A stretch of DNA of 64,000 bases. Source: Panorpa germanica. Its lineage: Eukaryota > Arthropoda > Insecta > Mecoptera > Panorpidae. A model generated the notes under the pieces. The model was not told the DNA's origin. It ran no database searches and saw nothing but the letters and a program-made list of their open reading frames with translations. This document shows positions 34,683 to 45,292 of the stretch, piece by piece (position 1 is the first letter of the stretch; each line of letters begins with the position of its first letter). The stretch covers positions 1,798,001 through 1,862,000 of the forward strand of contig OY783208.1 of the NCBI GenBank assembly GCA_963678705.1. Direction: 5' to 3'. The position numbers and the translations under genes were made by a program.

Positions 34683-35470
34683 GTTTTGAATCATCCTTAC
34701 AAACTATATCTACAACGTCATAGAATTACTAATTAGCAAAAAACAACATTGATAAGTTGCTCTTATCTAATCAGCTGGGCAAATTAACATATGTGTAGCA
34801 TCCCACATGCCGCATTTTTGACATAGCTGTTGCAAAAATAGCTATACAAAGAAAACCAAGGTCAAAATAATCGATATTTTTAAAACTATGTTTTGCCCGC
34901 TTTTTACACCGTATGCGTTCACTGCTCTGCACTAAAAAGTGTCCATAGTTGCTAGTCCGAAAATATTGAATTTAAGATTTACTTTTGCGTATAACTTTTT
35001 TGTTATAATAGTTACAACCAAAAGTTATTAATAGAAGTTGTAGATAATATTCATATCTACAAAAAAGTACTTAACAAATTTTTTGTGAGACTTATAGTTT
35101 TCGAGATAAACACAAAAAACTGATTACACTGTTATTTTCAGTTAAAAGTGCATGATTCTATTGTACCAATATTTTTGTGTCTACATAATGTTTTTTTCTA
35201 AAGATGTTAACTTTAAAAATAATCCAAATATAACAAATGCTAATTAGAAAAAATAATTTTAAACTTACCGTGGTTTTACAACCCTTAAAATCATATTTAG
35301 TTAACAATAAACATTATTTATATATTTAATTTAAAACAAAGGCTATATTCTTTCTTGAAATTATTATATTATAAGCATATTCGGTACTGTCGGTATGTAA
35401 AACACAACAAAGCGTCCGAGTATTTGCTTCGGGTGTCTTCGGGGTACCGAACACACATACGTTGACGTCT
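34683..35470. other. No gene; K-type core fragment
   Basis: 34980-35115 is related to the K core (AAAGTTATTAATAGAAGTTG). The rest is unassigned. Confidence 0.4.
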
Positions 35471-35615
35471 ATAGGGATTGAGAAAGAACTGTAGAGGCAG
35501 CACTACTGTCGAAAGTGGAGCGCTCTGGTGTCATAAATGTAAAGGATTGTGATGTAAACAGCGTAGAAATAGTATATGCATAGAATAGTATATAAATAAA
35601 TAATGCAAAAAATAA

Positions 35616-36210
35616 TTAAATTCGGGTTCTTGATAATCTTGAACCTTGATAATCAGATTTAATAGGATCTGGAGTAATTGGATCACACCCAACATCTTCA
35701 ACATTCTTTCGTAAAAGCGGCAAATTAACATCACACATTTTTTCGGCTGTCCTTTTAATTGGAATGTTTACTTGCACTTCTGCAGTAGTTACACCATCAC
35801 GGGAATTTATGTTACAAAAAAAATACTTATGTTCATCTAAAACACTTTCATCAACAATTTCATCAGTTTGACATGTTATACTACGAGTTGTTTTTTGTGG
35901 AGTAGCATCAGAAGCATAATGATCTTCAACGCTCTGTGTTTCAATATCTACATAATTATCCTCTTGAATTTCAATTTCATTATTATTATTATTATTATTA
36001 TTATTGATATTCATTTCACTTCGTACATTCCGTTGCCGTAATCGTTCGAAACGTTCAAATGACTGAGTGGATTTTTTGGTGTTTACTTTACCAGGAAAAA
36101 TTGTTGGTGTGTATGAAGGATGCCGAGGATGTTCTGACTTTTGATTATTCACAAAATGATCACTACAAAAGCGTATATTTTTAGTTGGTTCCCAATCCTT
36201 TGGATATTTT
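35616..36210 (-). CDS. THAP-domain protein, exon 2
   Basis: Continues exon 1 after a 157-bp GT-AG intron. The acceptor is TTTGTGTTTCAG, and the first base completes a split Val codon. The exon supplies the rest of the THAP domain: WEPTKNIRFCSDHF, with C72-x2-H75 as the second metal-binding pair, and the closing SYTPTIFP motif. Next come a basic stretch, a nine-Asn run encoded by an ATT/AAT microsatellite (35979-36005), an acidic stretch, and RSITCQTDEIVDES. It stops at 35616 after 197 further codons. Total predicted length is 254 residues. There is no DDE or RNase H-like region. The end may be the deletion joint of the transposon. Confidence 0.88.
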
Positions 36211-36367
36211 CTGAAACACAAATTTTTTAAATTTTACTTTTACTTATTACTATTTTATTTATTTCATAAAATAATTATTATATAGTTTAATATTCTATTT
36301 TATAATACTTAGCTTTTCAAATTTGATTGTGATTAATTAAATTTTTTTATTAAAATAATTTACTTAC
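36211..36367 (-). other. Intron of the THAP gene
   Basis: 157 bp with donor GTAAGTA and acceptor TTTCAG on the minus strand. Splicing restores a continuous THAP domain, which is strong evidence that the intron is real. Confidence 0.85.
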
Positions 36368-36537
36368 ACATAGTTTTTCACTGCATTTATCCATTGTTGA
36401 CGTTTAAGGGTTATCCATTCTGAATTCAGAGTACTCGCAGGGAAACGATAAAATTTCACACTTGTATTTTGGTTTTTGTTTTTATATGGCATATTGAAAC
36501 AGCCACGGATACAGCACGATACTTTTGACGAAGACAT
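36368..36537 (-). CDS. THAP-domain protein, exon 1
   Basis: 56 codons plus two bases, from ATG at 36537. It encodes the first metal pair (SCCIRGCFN, C8 or C9 with C13), the FYRFP motif and the conserved Trp residues of a THAP zinc finger (W41, W49). THAP fingers bind specific DNA through a C2CH zinc site. The 5' flank up to the inverted end is only about 130 bp and should hold the promoter. Confidence 0.88.
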
Positions 36538-36789
36538 TACTTAAAATTATTTCGATTAGATTAAAAAAATTATTAATTTAACAAATTCCTTATTGTTTTC
36601 TATACCACTTGCCACCACTTTGCTTTACATTTACATTACATTTTCTCGGTAGTTGGCGTCAAAGTCATCTTTCTCAATCCCTATAGAAAATTTCTTTTTG
36701 TTTTCTCATCTCTTTTATATAACGGAGACGTATACGAGTGTCTGTGTGATACGTCATAACAGCTGGTTGTGTATTCCATGAAGAGAAAA

Positions 36790-36867
36790 ATAATTTCGAT
36801 TTTGATATAGCTATAACTTCGTCAATTTTTGGTTATTTAAAAAAAGAAAAACGCCAATATACATATA
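36790..36867 (+). repeat. Repeat C, right-half fragment (C2)
   Basis: The block ATAGCTATAACTTCGTCAAT through AAACGCCAATATAC is the C right half, interrupted by a B element and continued at 37629-37675. Confidence 0.65.
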
Positions 36868-37628
36868 TTAAGGAGGTACAGGACGTTAACGTAAATGATA
36901 AAAACGTTGTGAAATTTGGAGGGTCGATACAAATAGTTAAAATACATGCTGTCTCAAAATTTTAGAGACCTAGGGTTCATAGTTTTCTTTTTATACATGA
37001 TTAAAAATAGTCATTTTCCATACAAATCATAATTTTTAGCTCAATTTCACCACATAATATAACTTTTAACTATAAAAAAATGGTGACACGGCTTTCAAAA
37101 ACTAGGTGTATATAAAATAATCTTTTCTGTAACTATTGCAAAAAGAAAATTATCAAAAGGATACCTATATACGAAAATATTTAAATAAAACCTTTAAGAA
37201 ACAGTAAGTGTAGGTTATAAGCAGGCAACGTTGCAAATCCCAATTTGAGCGGGAAATTCAAAATCGGAATAAATGTTATATAAAATATAACAATTTATTT
37301 GTCAAAGAACCAAATCACGCATGCGTCAACACACGTAAATTTGCAGCGTTGCAAAATTTATTATTCCTTTTTCAAAATATTTAATTTGTATTTAAATTGA
37401 ATTAATATAAATTTGATATTAATTATAGGTAATTTTTCATTTATTAAACTATTATATGCATAAAAAATCATTTTAACAAGCAAAAAGCAGTTTAATAGGG
37501 AATTGAACAATTCATGTTCAAAGGTACAGTCCCAATATTTGCTCGTCCCACATGTACTTCGTATTTTGCATTTCGTATTACCGAGAGATAAACTTTTTGC
37601 ATTCACGGTACGTCCTGTACCTCCTTAA
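36868..37628 (+). mobile_element. MITE family B, full-length (B4)
   Basis: Clean TTAA at both ends (36868-36871, 37625-37628) and inverted ends of family B. It is inserted in repeat C. An 81-codon minus-strand frame inside is not recognised as a protein. Confidence 0.88.
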
Positions 37629-37844
37629 CCCATATTTTAATAAAATATAAAAAACGACCCCTAAAAAATGAGCTACAAGCCTATTTCTACAAGACTTGCG
37701 TACTCATTCCATCTTGATACTATCCAATTGAAATACTTATGAGGTCAAAGCATGAATTTATTGAATTCTTATTTTAATATGCTTACGTCGACAATCCTTA
37801 ACTTCTATAAATAGCAGTCAGTTGTTTGTTAATTAAACTAATTA

Positions 37845-37945
37845 AAGCGGCAGACTCAAAATCATTGCATCACTCGCTATAAAAATAATAAACAAATAAA
37901 TAAAACCGCTAGCTTGTAAGATAAGTTGCATTCAGGAAATAAGCA
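37845..37945 (+). repeat. Dispersed fragment matching 49090-49195
   Basis: About 100 bp including CATCACTCGCTATA and AAATAAATAAAACCGCT. It is the reverse complement of the loop of the foldback at 48761-49320. Confidence 0.6.
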
Positions 37946-38026
37946 GGCGACATGAAGTTAGATACTATTCAAAACTATTCAACACTATATACGAAAATAA
38001 TAAAATAAAAGCAGTAAAGATAAAAT

Positions 38027-38629
38027 TAATAACTTGTTATATGTTAGGAGATATTACCAATTAAAAAAGTCGTTTCGTCTCTTTAATTATTAAAGCGATT
38101 CAACGCTGTACAACATTCCAAATGCATGTGACATCACGTCCGCTATGTTGCTATCTCTTTTATACAACACAGCGTAAAAGAGATAGCATATTCATGACAA
38201 GTTTACATGTTACCAACCTTACAGCTCAAACATCTCTGCTATATATATTTATATATCAAAATATCAAATATTATTTACAGCTATTTCGAGGAACAATCAA
38301 GTTTCAATATTATGTCTGCCGTAACAGGGTTAAATAAAATAAAAACTTATTATTCTTTGCGTACTAGATACACAGGACTACCAACAGCTACAAAATATTA
38401 CCACAGCACTGATCTACTCAACAAATAACTGACGTTAAAATGCATTTCACGTCATACAAATATGGCCGACATTTCTAGCGCTAAAACTACAATTCAAACT
38501 TTTAATTGCTATATCTCCGTCAACATTTAGATATTTAATAAAATAGACACGCCAATACACATTTATTAACATCAATTTCAACCAACAATTGAAAAATCGA
38601 CCACTAAAAAATGAGTACACAATCCTATT
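38027..38629 (+). mobile_element. MITE family A (A8), hairpin sub-type
   Basis: Copy of the sub-type with an internal palindrome GCTATCTCTTTTA / TAAAAGAGATAGC (38148-38190) and the TTGCGTACTAGATACACAGG joint. The right end is degraded to GAGTACACAATCC. Confidence 0.8.
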
Positions 38630-38642
38630 GCATTCTAATAAT

Positions 38643-38678
38643 CTTTTTGCATTGGCGGTTCGTCCTGTACCTCCTTAA
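38643..38678 (+). repeat. MITE B right-end fragment
   Basis: CGTCCTGTACCTCCTTAA, the last 36 bases or so of a B element with its TTAA. Confidence 0.6.
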
Positions 38679-38679
38679 T

Positions 38680-38851
38680 TTAATCATTTCCATAAAAAAA
38701 GACAATAAAGAAGTAGTTAGCCTTGCTGAAGGTGAAATTGCATTAAACAATATCTATAAATAAAGAAATAAACAAACTAAAGAAGATTGCAAAACGACAT
38801 TCCAATGAAAATACATTAATTGTATATTTTGGTGGAGAACAAGTACATTAA
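38680..38851 (+). pseudogene. Decayed coding fragment, unidentified
   Basis: Two adjoining frames look protein-like: one reads KKDNKEVVSLAEGEIALNNI, then after a shift EINKLKKIAKRHSNENTLIV and YFGGEQVH. No family recognised. It lies directly after a MITE B end, so it may be the flank of an old insertion or part of an unknown element. Confidence 0.3.
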
Positions 38852-38995
38852 AATATTTTAGCAACAAAAAAAGACCAAATTTATTAATCTGAATAAATAA
38901 AATTTAGTAGTCCCATCTATTAGCGAAATGGCAAACTATTTAATCATGTGTTTGAATCTTAGCTAAAATATCTAAGGCATTTATCCAAATAGTCC

Positions 38996-39305
38996 GAAAT
39001 GTGTGCGAGAGAGAAAGGTATATGTTCATTTTTGTTCTCTATGCGCATGCGTCGAAAGTGACAGTTGTCAAGTCAGAGCTGTCTAGATATAATACGTGAC
39101 AGTTGTTAAATATGACATTATATTGATGTAGAATAATGTAGATATGTATAAATATAAATAAACTATATACCGACAAATATAATTTCTTTATATATTTAAT
39201 ATTTATTATATCTAGACAGCTGTCACTTTCAACGCATGCGCATAGAGAACAAATAGCAACATATACCTTTCTCTCTCGCACACATATTGGACACACATTT
39301 AATCT
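38996..39305. repeat. Foldback repeat H, two-armed (H3)
   Basis: Arms 39001-39095 and 39203-39285 are inverted copies separated by about 107 bp. They contain ATGCGCATGCGTCGAAAGTG and its complement, and CTGTCTAGATATAAT and its complement. The tail TCTATAGGACACATAGGC is shared with H4. Confidence 0.85.
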
Positions 39306-39597
39306 ATAGGACACATAGGCTATTCACACTCCATATATATATGCTCTAAGCAACTGATTGGTGGGTTTTAAATTTATAAATGAGCAAGATCTGCAGAGGC
39401 GTAGACATGCACCACCTGTTCATAAACAGGTTTCACCAGGATTTTGAAATTAATGTTGTTGCTGAATTAAATGGAAAAAAGTACACCGTTTGCATGTGTG
39501 TGGGCAGAAGTTGAACCACATTCACTGTGGAATACATTCAACTGACTAATGTATAAAGAAAGAAATTCACGTAAAGCGAGACAAGACGTGACAAGCT

Positions 39598-39895
39598 GTC
39601 ATAACCTCAAATATCTAATTATTTTGATTCAATTCGCAATATTATAGAAGTTATTAACGATTGAAATAGTCATTGCTTCCTCATTACCATTTATAATCAA
39701 AGTTAAATAAGAAAAGTGCAAAAGAGATGCAGAATTAAACGTCAAAGCTACAGCAGCTGTTGCGTTGACCCATAAGGTTTCAATATAATGTCGTGATATA
39801 AAACGAAAAATAAATAACATTACTTCAGGAATATTACGCAGTAAAACTTTAAATAGATATATCTCCGTCAATATTTGGATATTTAATAAAATAAA
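39598..39895 (+). repeat. Repeat C (C3)
   Basis: Uninterrupted C copy from ATAACCTCAAATATC to GGATATTTAATAAAATAAAA. It shows the normal C sequence at the places where B and D elements entered C1 and C4. Confidence 0.75.
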
Positions 39896-39900
39896 AACAT

Positions 39901-40343
39901 AAAAGTGTCCTATATCTTGATAAAGTGGTCTACTAGAACCTCAAATGTCCAATTATTTTTTAATAACTCCTTATATGTTAAGAGATATTAACAATTAAAA
40001 AAGTCATTTTGTCTCTTTAATTATTTAAGGGATTCAACGTTGTACACATTCCAAATGCATGTGGCATCACAACCGCTGCCAACCTTACAGATCATAAATC
40101 TCTGCTATATGTATTTATATATCAAAATATCAAATATTATTTACAGCTATTTCAAGGAACAATAAAATTTCAATATTATGTCTGCCTTAGCAGGGTTAAA
40201 TAAAATAAAAACTTATTATTCTTTGACTTAACTTGATTATTTCCACTACCAACAGCTACAAAACATTACCACAGCACTGACCTACTCAACAAATAACTGA
40301 CATTAAAATACATTTCACGTCATACAAATATGGTCGACCATTT
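39901..40343 (+). mobile_element. MITE family A (A9)
   Basis: Internal part of A, from AAAGTGTCCTATATCTTG to ATATGGTCGACCATTT. Both ends are lost. It directly follows repeat C3. Confidence 0.8.
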
Positions 40344-41171
40344 GTCCATTACAACTATTAAAATTAACAATAAAATAAACATCTTACCTTTTGAAATCAG
40401 CATAAGCAACTTTTAAAAACCTTGCACGTAAATTATAACACATAATAAAAACGTAAACTTAAACGTACGTCTAATGTTATTTGATGCACATTATTTAAAA
40501 AGAAAACATGACATTAAAAATAACAAATATGTATAATTACTTCATTGTTAATTAATTATTTATAGGTTATATTCATAAAATACCTTTTATATGTCATTAT
40601 TATTATAATACAACGAAGTATATTAAAATATAATAATTATAATGAAGTTTAGAAGTTATTAAATTCATTTTATTTTATAAAAAACCTAATTTTATAATCT
40701 ACTTTCTTTGTACCAGTTTTTAAACATATTATTCACGATACATTTTCACTATTAAATGTTTGAGATGTTATTAATTAATAAGTAATCAATCAATTAACAT
40801 TTTAATTCACTAAAACACAATAATTATTTTGACATTTCAATCCACAAGTTAATTCGTAGTTTCATGTTATCGTTGTTGCCATCTATGAGCGACTGAAGAG
40901 ACTAACTCTTGTGCAACGGCTCAATTGCAACTGAACTTATAAAATCTTGTACACAGGTGTGTTTAGAACATGGAACAATTCTAGGGGAGAGGGGAATGGA
41001 ATAGGAAAGGGGAACGGGAACAAACAATTTGTTGATGATACATTGAGTTCAGTCGAACAAGTTATAAGAAGAAGGGGGAGAGAGGGGGACTAGTTGGGTA
41101 ATACACCTTTGCAAAGATATTATAATAAATGTGTGTAGGTATGTTAAGGGTCTATAATAAGTACCACTTTA
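40344..41171. other. No supported gene; possible splice donor
   Basis: AT-rich. On the minus strand an 18-codon open piece at about 40394-40450 (starting MCYNLRARFLKVAYADFK) ends at a consensus donor (AGG/TAAGAT type). It could be a small first exon, but this is weak. Confidence 0.2.
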
Positions 41172-41176
41172 TTTTT

Positions 41177-41533
41177 ATCTAAATGTTGACGGATATATAG
41201 CAATTAAAAATTTGAATTGTATTTTTAGCGCTAGAAATGGTCGGCCATATTTATGACGTAACATGTAGTGGGATAGGTTGGTTATTTGTTGATTCAGTTA
41301 GTGCTGTGGTAATGTTTTGTAGCTGTTGGTAGTCCTGTGTATCTAGTACGCAAAGAATAATAAGTTTTTATTTTATTTAACCCTGTTACGGCAGACATAC
41401 TATTGAAATTTCATTGTTGAATCCCTTTAATAATTAAAAGGACAAAATGACTTTTTTAATTGTTAATATCTCCTAACATATAAGAAGTTATTAATAAACA
41501 ATTGGACCCACAAACTTTATCAATATAGGACAC
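41177..41533 (-). mobile_element. MITE family A (A10), internally deleted
   Basis: Inverted, with a deletion joining TGAAATTTCATTGTTGAATC around 41405-41420 that removes the central block. Confidence 0.75.
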
Positions 41534-41559
41534 TAAAAGAATCAAAATTATTATGAAAT

Positions 41560-42130
41560 AAATTTATTACCTTTAAATATTTCGATCGTGCAACGTTGTA
41601 AATTTATTAAAACATAACTTTAATTTTAATAATGTAAATATGGCAACAACGCATCTTATTTTGTTTATGTTAGCACACCTGCATGGAGATCAATGACCGG
41701 TAAGTCATCACAAGTTCTGTTCATTATTTTGAAATGTTTAATTATAGAGAAAAATTATTACAATGTGTTAGAGCAGTGCATAAGATTTTTATATGTGAAA
41801 GAAAGAGACAGCAATATTGTTTTAAAAATATTTCTAAAGTAAACAATTGAATTTAGTGCTAGGGTTATGTCGGTGTATGTGTTACAGATAAAGACGAGCT
41901 TGAGACACTTTGTTCAACTGCCTGTTGAAGGAAAGAGATGGATATAGTTTCCAGATCAATCTAACAAAATATTTGAATTTGAAATAAATATTTGATTCGT
42001 TTGCAAGTTGAAACGTGCTGGTGTGTGGGTGGTGGGTGGACGCTGATAGTGTGGAGGTGGTGAGGCACTTGTAGCAGATTCTTCTATAGACATACAGGCG
42101 CCAAATTTAAAATCAAAATCAAATGAATTC
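41560..42130 (+). repeat. Repeat J (J2)
   Basis: Inverted relative to J1. Contains GACCGGTAAGTCATCACAAG, AAGACGAGCTTGAGACAC and a G/T-rich patch (GGTGTGTGGGTGGTGGGTGG). Confidence 0.7.
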
Positions 42131-42491
42131 AAATTGTAAAGGTAGTTATTAATAATTAAAATGCACAAATTTATCAACGTTTATATGTATTTATGTTATA
42201 GTGAACAAGTCACTGTCATAACCTCACTTTTATATTATTTAAATAAATTGTATTTTTTATATCTCTTTCATTTTAATATAGATATATATTTAATTTTATT
42301 TTAGTAAGTAGTTACTAGCCTTAACTTCAGTTAGTTTTAATTTTTTACAAAGAGAAATAAAGCTGCTTGCTCAGTTGCGTGTATACTAGTGTCAGGGATT
42401 CTCAAGCTTTATATTAAATGTATTTATCGAAGCAAAATCGAACAAAGACTTGAAATGTAATAAGTTGTGAACAACCACTGAATTTATATAA

Positions 42492-42536
42492 ACCTGCACT
42501 GTATATTGATAAAGTTGGTTATCATAACCTCAAATA
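42492..42536 (+). repeat. Repeat C, left part (C4)
   Basis: The start of C, through CATAACCTCAAATA, where a D element entered. It resumes with TATCCAATT at 43379. Confidence 0.7.
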
Positions 42537-43378
42537 CCCAGTAAACATTTTGGAGTAAATTCTACTTAATTTCTATTACATATCATGAGTTTTTTATCTG
42601 GAACGTGTTCGTTTTTTATTCAGTCGTTCATAGGAAAGGCCCTTTTTATGAGCTACAGAGATTGCAACGACGGTTCACTGCTGAATTAAAAGCGGAGTCG
42701 GTTTATGATTTATGACCGGAGTTATAAACTTGACACTAGCAGGGGTATAGAACTTAATGGAATTCTACTTTTTAGAGTCTGCAAAATATAAATATTTAAA
42801 TGAAGAAATAAATAGATGTAATCTTTAGTACGGATCGTGATTTTTTTAATGAATATTATTCATCTTCAACAATACTCGTTATATTAGTTTTTTACATTGT
42901 TTTAATGATTCAAAAATCCACGATCGGCAGGTCTGCGTTAGGTTTAAAACCTCTGTCTTACCATCGCTAGATTCTATCTTCGTTTATATACATTATATTC
43001 GGGGATTGCGGGAGATAGCGTCTGTCTATTACCATTAAAGAAATATTTGTTGAAAAAGGATAGCATATACTTTAAGCATACTGTACTGAACAAAATACTA
43101 TACAAGTATACAAGTGTAACGGTGAAAAATATATTTTACTTGTCTAACCACATCGTTTCTCTCTCACTTTGGAATAAATGAGATGAAAGTGAACTTAAAA
43201 GAAATATATCCATGTGGGAAAGAAACAGAAATACTTAATGAATGATGTTGGAAAAAGAAAGAATATTATTATGAAAAAATTCTAACACTAACACAAAATC
43301 TGTGACAGGTAGAGAACTTGTAAAGCGTTAGAATAGAAATGTACGAGTGACTCGAACTTCACCAAATTGTTTACTGGG
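42537..43378 (+). mobile_element. MITE family D (D3)
   Basis: 842 bp with family D ends. Comparison with intact C (CAAATATCCAATT) shows TA duplicated at the insertion point (42535-42536 and 43379-43380). Confidence 0.9.
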
Positions 43379-43690
43379 TATCCAATTACTTTTATTCAAT
43401 TCACAATATTGTAGAAGTTATTAACGATTACCATTACCCACTACAATTTGCCAAGTTTTACCATCCCTGTTAAACAAGAGAGGTGCAAAAGAGATGCAGA
43501 ATTAAACGTCAAAGCTATAGCAGCTGTTGCGTCGACCCATAATGTTTCAATATAATTGCGTGACACAAAACGAAAAACAAATAACATTACTTCAGGAATA
43601 TTACGCAGTAAAACTTTAAATAGATTCATCTCCGTCAATTTTTGGTATTTAATAAAATAAAAACGCCAATATACGTTTAATAACCAATAT
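43379..43690 (+). repeat. Repeat C, right part (C4)
   Basis: Continuation of C. Its minus-strand frame contains LRNIPEVMLFVFRF and YIETLWVDATAAIALTF. The right end (AAAACGCCAATATACG) resembles the corresponding part of family A. Confidence 0.7.
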
Positions 43691-43954
43691 TTCAATAAAG
43701 TTTGGTTTTAAATAAGTAGTTTGAGAACTAGTGCAATAGAGCGCTTAACAAAATCACTAATACATGCAAACAGATTCATTAAATGCAAAACGCACGCAAC
43801 TACATAAAGCCTACATAGCTAGATGCAGGTGTGTAAAACATTTTTTCTGCGTACATATTTAAATTTACTTTTTGTTTATGATATTGCAAAATATCCCATT
43901 ACGTGAAATTTATACTTGACGGAAAAAAATTGTTTCTTTTATTCGGAAAATAAT

Positions 43955-44263
43955 TAGGGGCCTCTGCTCCTTCGTTGCCACAGGACCAGAAGCAGCCTGA
44001 GGCCTCGCAATCTTATGCAACAACCCAAGTAGAAAAATTCATTACTATATATCTATTTGAATCTCGCGCCTCGCCTTAAGAAATCCCACTAGAAACACTG
44101 CGTATATCTTTTAAGGCATTCATGTCCCTTAGTTTATCATTATTAATATTTGTCGTCTTTGTGCTTGTTAACTTTTATAAAACTTCCAATATAAAATTTT
44201 ATTTCTCGTCAATTATCATCAAAAATACTTACTTACAATTTGTATTAATTATACAAAGAATAA
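43955..44263 (-). mobile_element. hAT-like MITE, inverted relative
   Basis: Matches 24750-25015 in reverse complement (CAACAACCCAAGTAGAAAAA, TTCTCGTCAATTATCATC). The outer inverted ends are worn or missing. Confidence 0.65.
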
Positions 44264-44350
44264 TAGTAATTTGAATTATTATATTTAACTATTTAATTGG
44301 AGAACGAAAGAAACACGTCCGCACTGTTGTGAATCACAAGGATCAATCAA

Positions 44351-44551
44351 GGAAACAGATACTGGGAAAGTAGTGAGGAAAGAAAGTGTAGAGTGTGCGG
44401 AACGGAGGACGAAACACTGGAGCACATTAAGTTTGAGTGTAAGGAAAAAGTAGCGAGCGAAAGGAATATTAGCCAGCTATTAAAGGGAGGCAGTGAAGGA
44501 AAGAGGTGGATGGCGGAAATAGTAAAAAGGAAAGGAAAAACAGGACAATAA
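44351..44551 (+). pseudogene. LINE ORF2 C-terminus (second copy)
   Basis: 67 open codons starting GNRYWESSEERKCRVCGTED and ending RKGKTGQ then stop. They are almost identical to 25271-25480, including the CCHC cluster. It is 5'-truncated further than the first copy. Confidence 0.8.
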
Positions 44552-45175
44552 ATAAGCTGGTGGCTGGGTTGCACAAGGAACAGGAAGAGAGAGGAAGTAC
44601 TAAAAGAGGCAGTGAAGGGAAGCAGGAGAAAGAAAGAAGTAGCGAGGAAACAGGTAAACTTCAGTCCAGAAAAATAGAGGATTTTCGGAAAGGAGATAAG
44701 GACAATAGTAACATAGTAAAGGAAGAGAGTCAAGAAGAAATAGTAAAGTAAGAGAGTCAAGAGGAAATAGTAAAGATAGAGCGTCTATGCCTGTAATAGA
44801 CATAAGTGGAGAAGTGAAAACGAAAAGAGAAGGCAGGAAGGATAGTGAAAAGATAATAGAGGGTTTGTCGAGAGGAGACAAGCAAGGCAAGAGGTGATAG
44901 ATGAAGATACAGGCAATAAGGAAGGAGAAGCAGGAAACGGTTTGCCGAGAGGAGACAAAGAAGACAAGAGGTGAGGAAACGGTGAGAAGGAAGGAAGACT
45001 AGGGAAAATGAAGGAAGAGGGTCAAGAGAAGAAGAAGCAGAAAGTACTTTTGGAAATAAAAAGGTCTGGAATAGTTTTAAGTTTAATTTCAAGTTGAAGT
45101 TCTATGAACTGTATTAAGAATGTAGATTGTAAAGCCAAAAGGCGAACAACAATTAATAATAAATACAAAGAATAA
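44552..45175 (+). mobile_element. LINE 3' untranslated region (second copy)
   Basis: Purine-rich tail with an internal duplication of an AAGAGGAAATAGTAAAG-type unit (44730-44775). It ends GATTGTAAAGCCAAAAGGCG and then an A-rich tail near 45150-45175. It is longer than the 25484 copy by several hundred bases. Confidence 0.7.
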
Positions 45176-45292
45176 GAGCCTCTCAATCGCACCTCTAAAT
45201 CTGGCCCTGGTGACGCTTGTAATAAATTTAATTTATTAATAAATGACAGTTTTCTGAGAAAATATTTTTTATTTTATTTTATAAAACTTTAA

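Larger units (their letters stand above)
35473..36682. mobile_element. THAP-carrying TIR transposon, internally deleted
   Basis: Perfect 15-base inverted ends AGGGATTGAGAAAGA (35473-35487) and TCTTTCTCAATCCCT (36668-36682), each flanked by AT. The 1.2-kb element holds one spliced gene on the minus strand encoding a THAP DNA-binding protein and no transposase catalytic domain. THAP domains occur in P-type and ISL2EU/PHIS-type transposases. A 2-bp AT duplication would fit ISL2EU, but that assignment is inference. It looks like a deleted derivative that kept its DNA-binding half. Confidence 0.8.

Noticed and set aside
42001-42080. G/T-rich patches in repeat J as G-quadruplex or telomeric sequence
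   Set aside because: The runs are only two to three G long and irregular, and they do not match TTAGG telomere repeats.
44347-45092. Several overlapping minus-strand frames rich in Leu, Ser and Phe
   Set aside because: These are the antisense of the purine-rich LINE 3' tail. The composition explains the openness.
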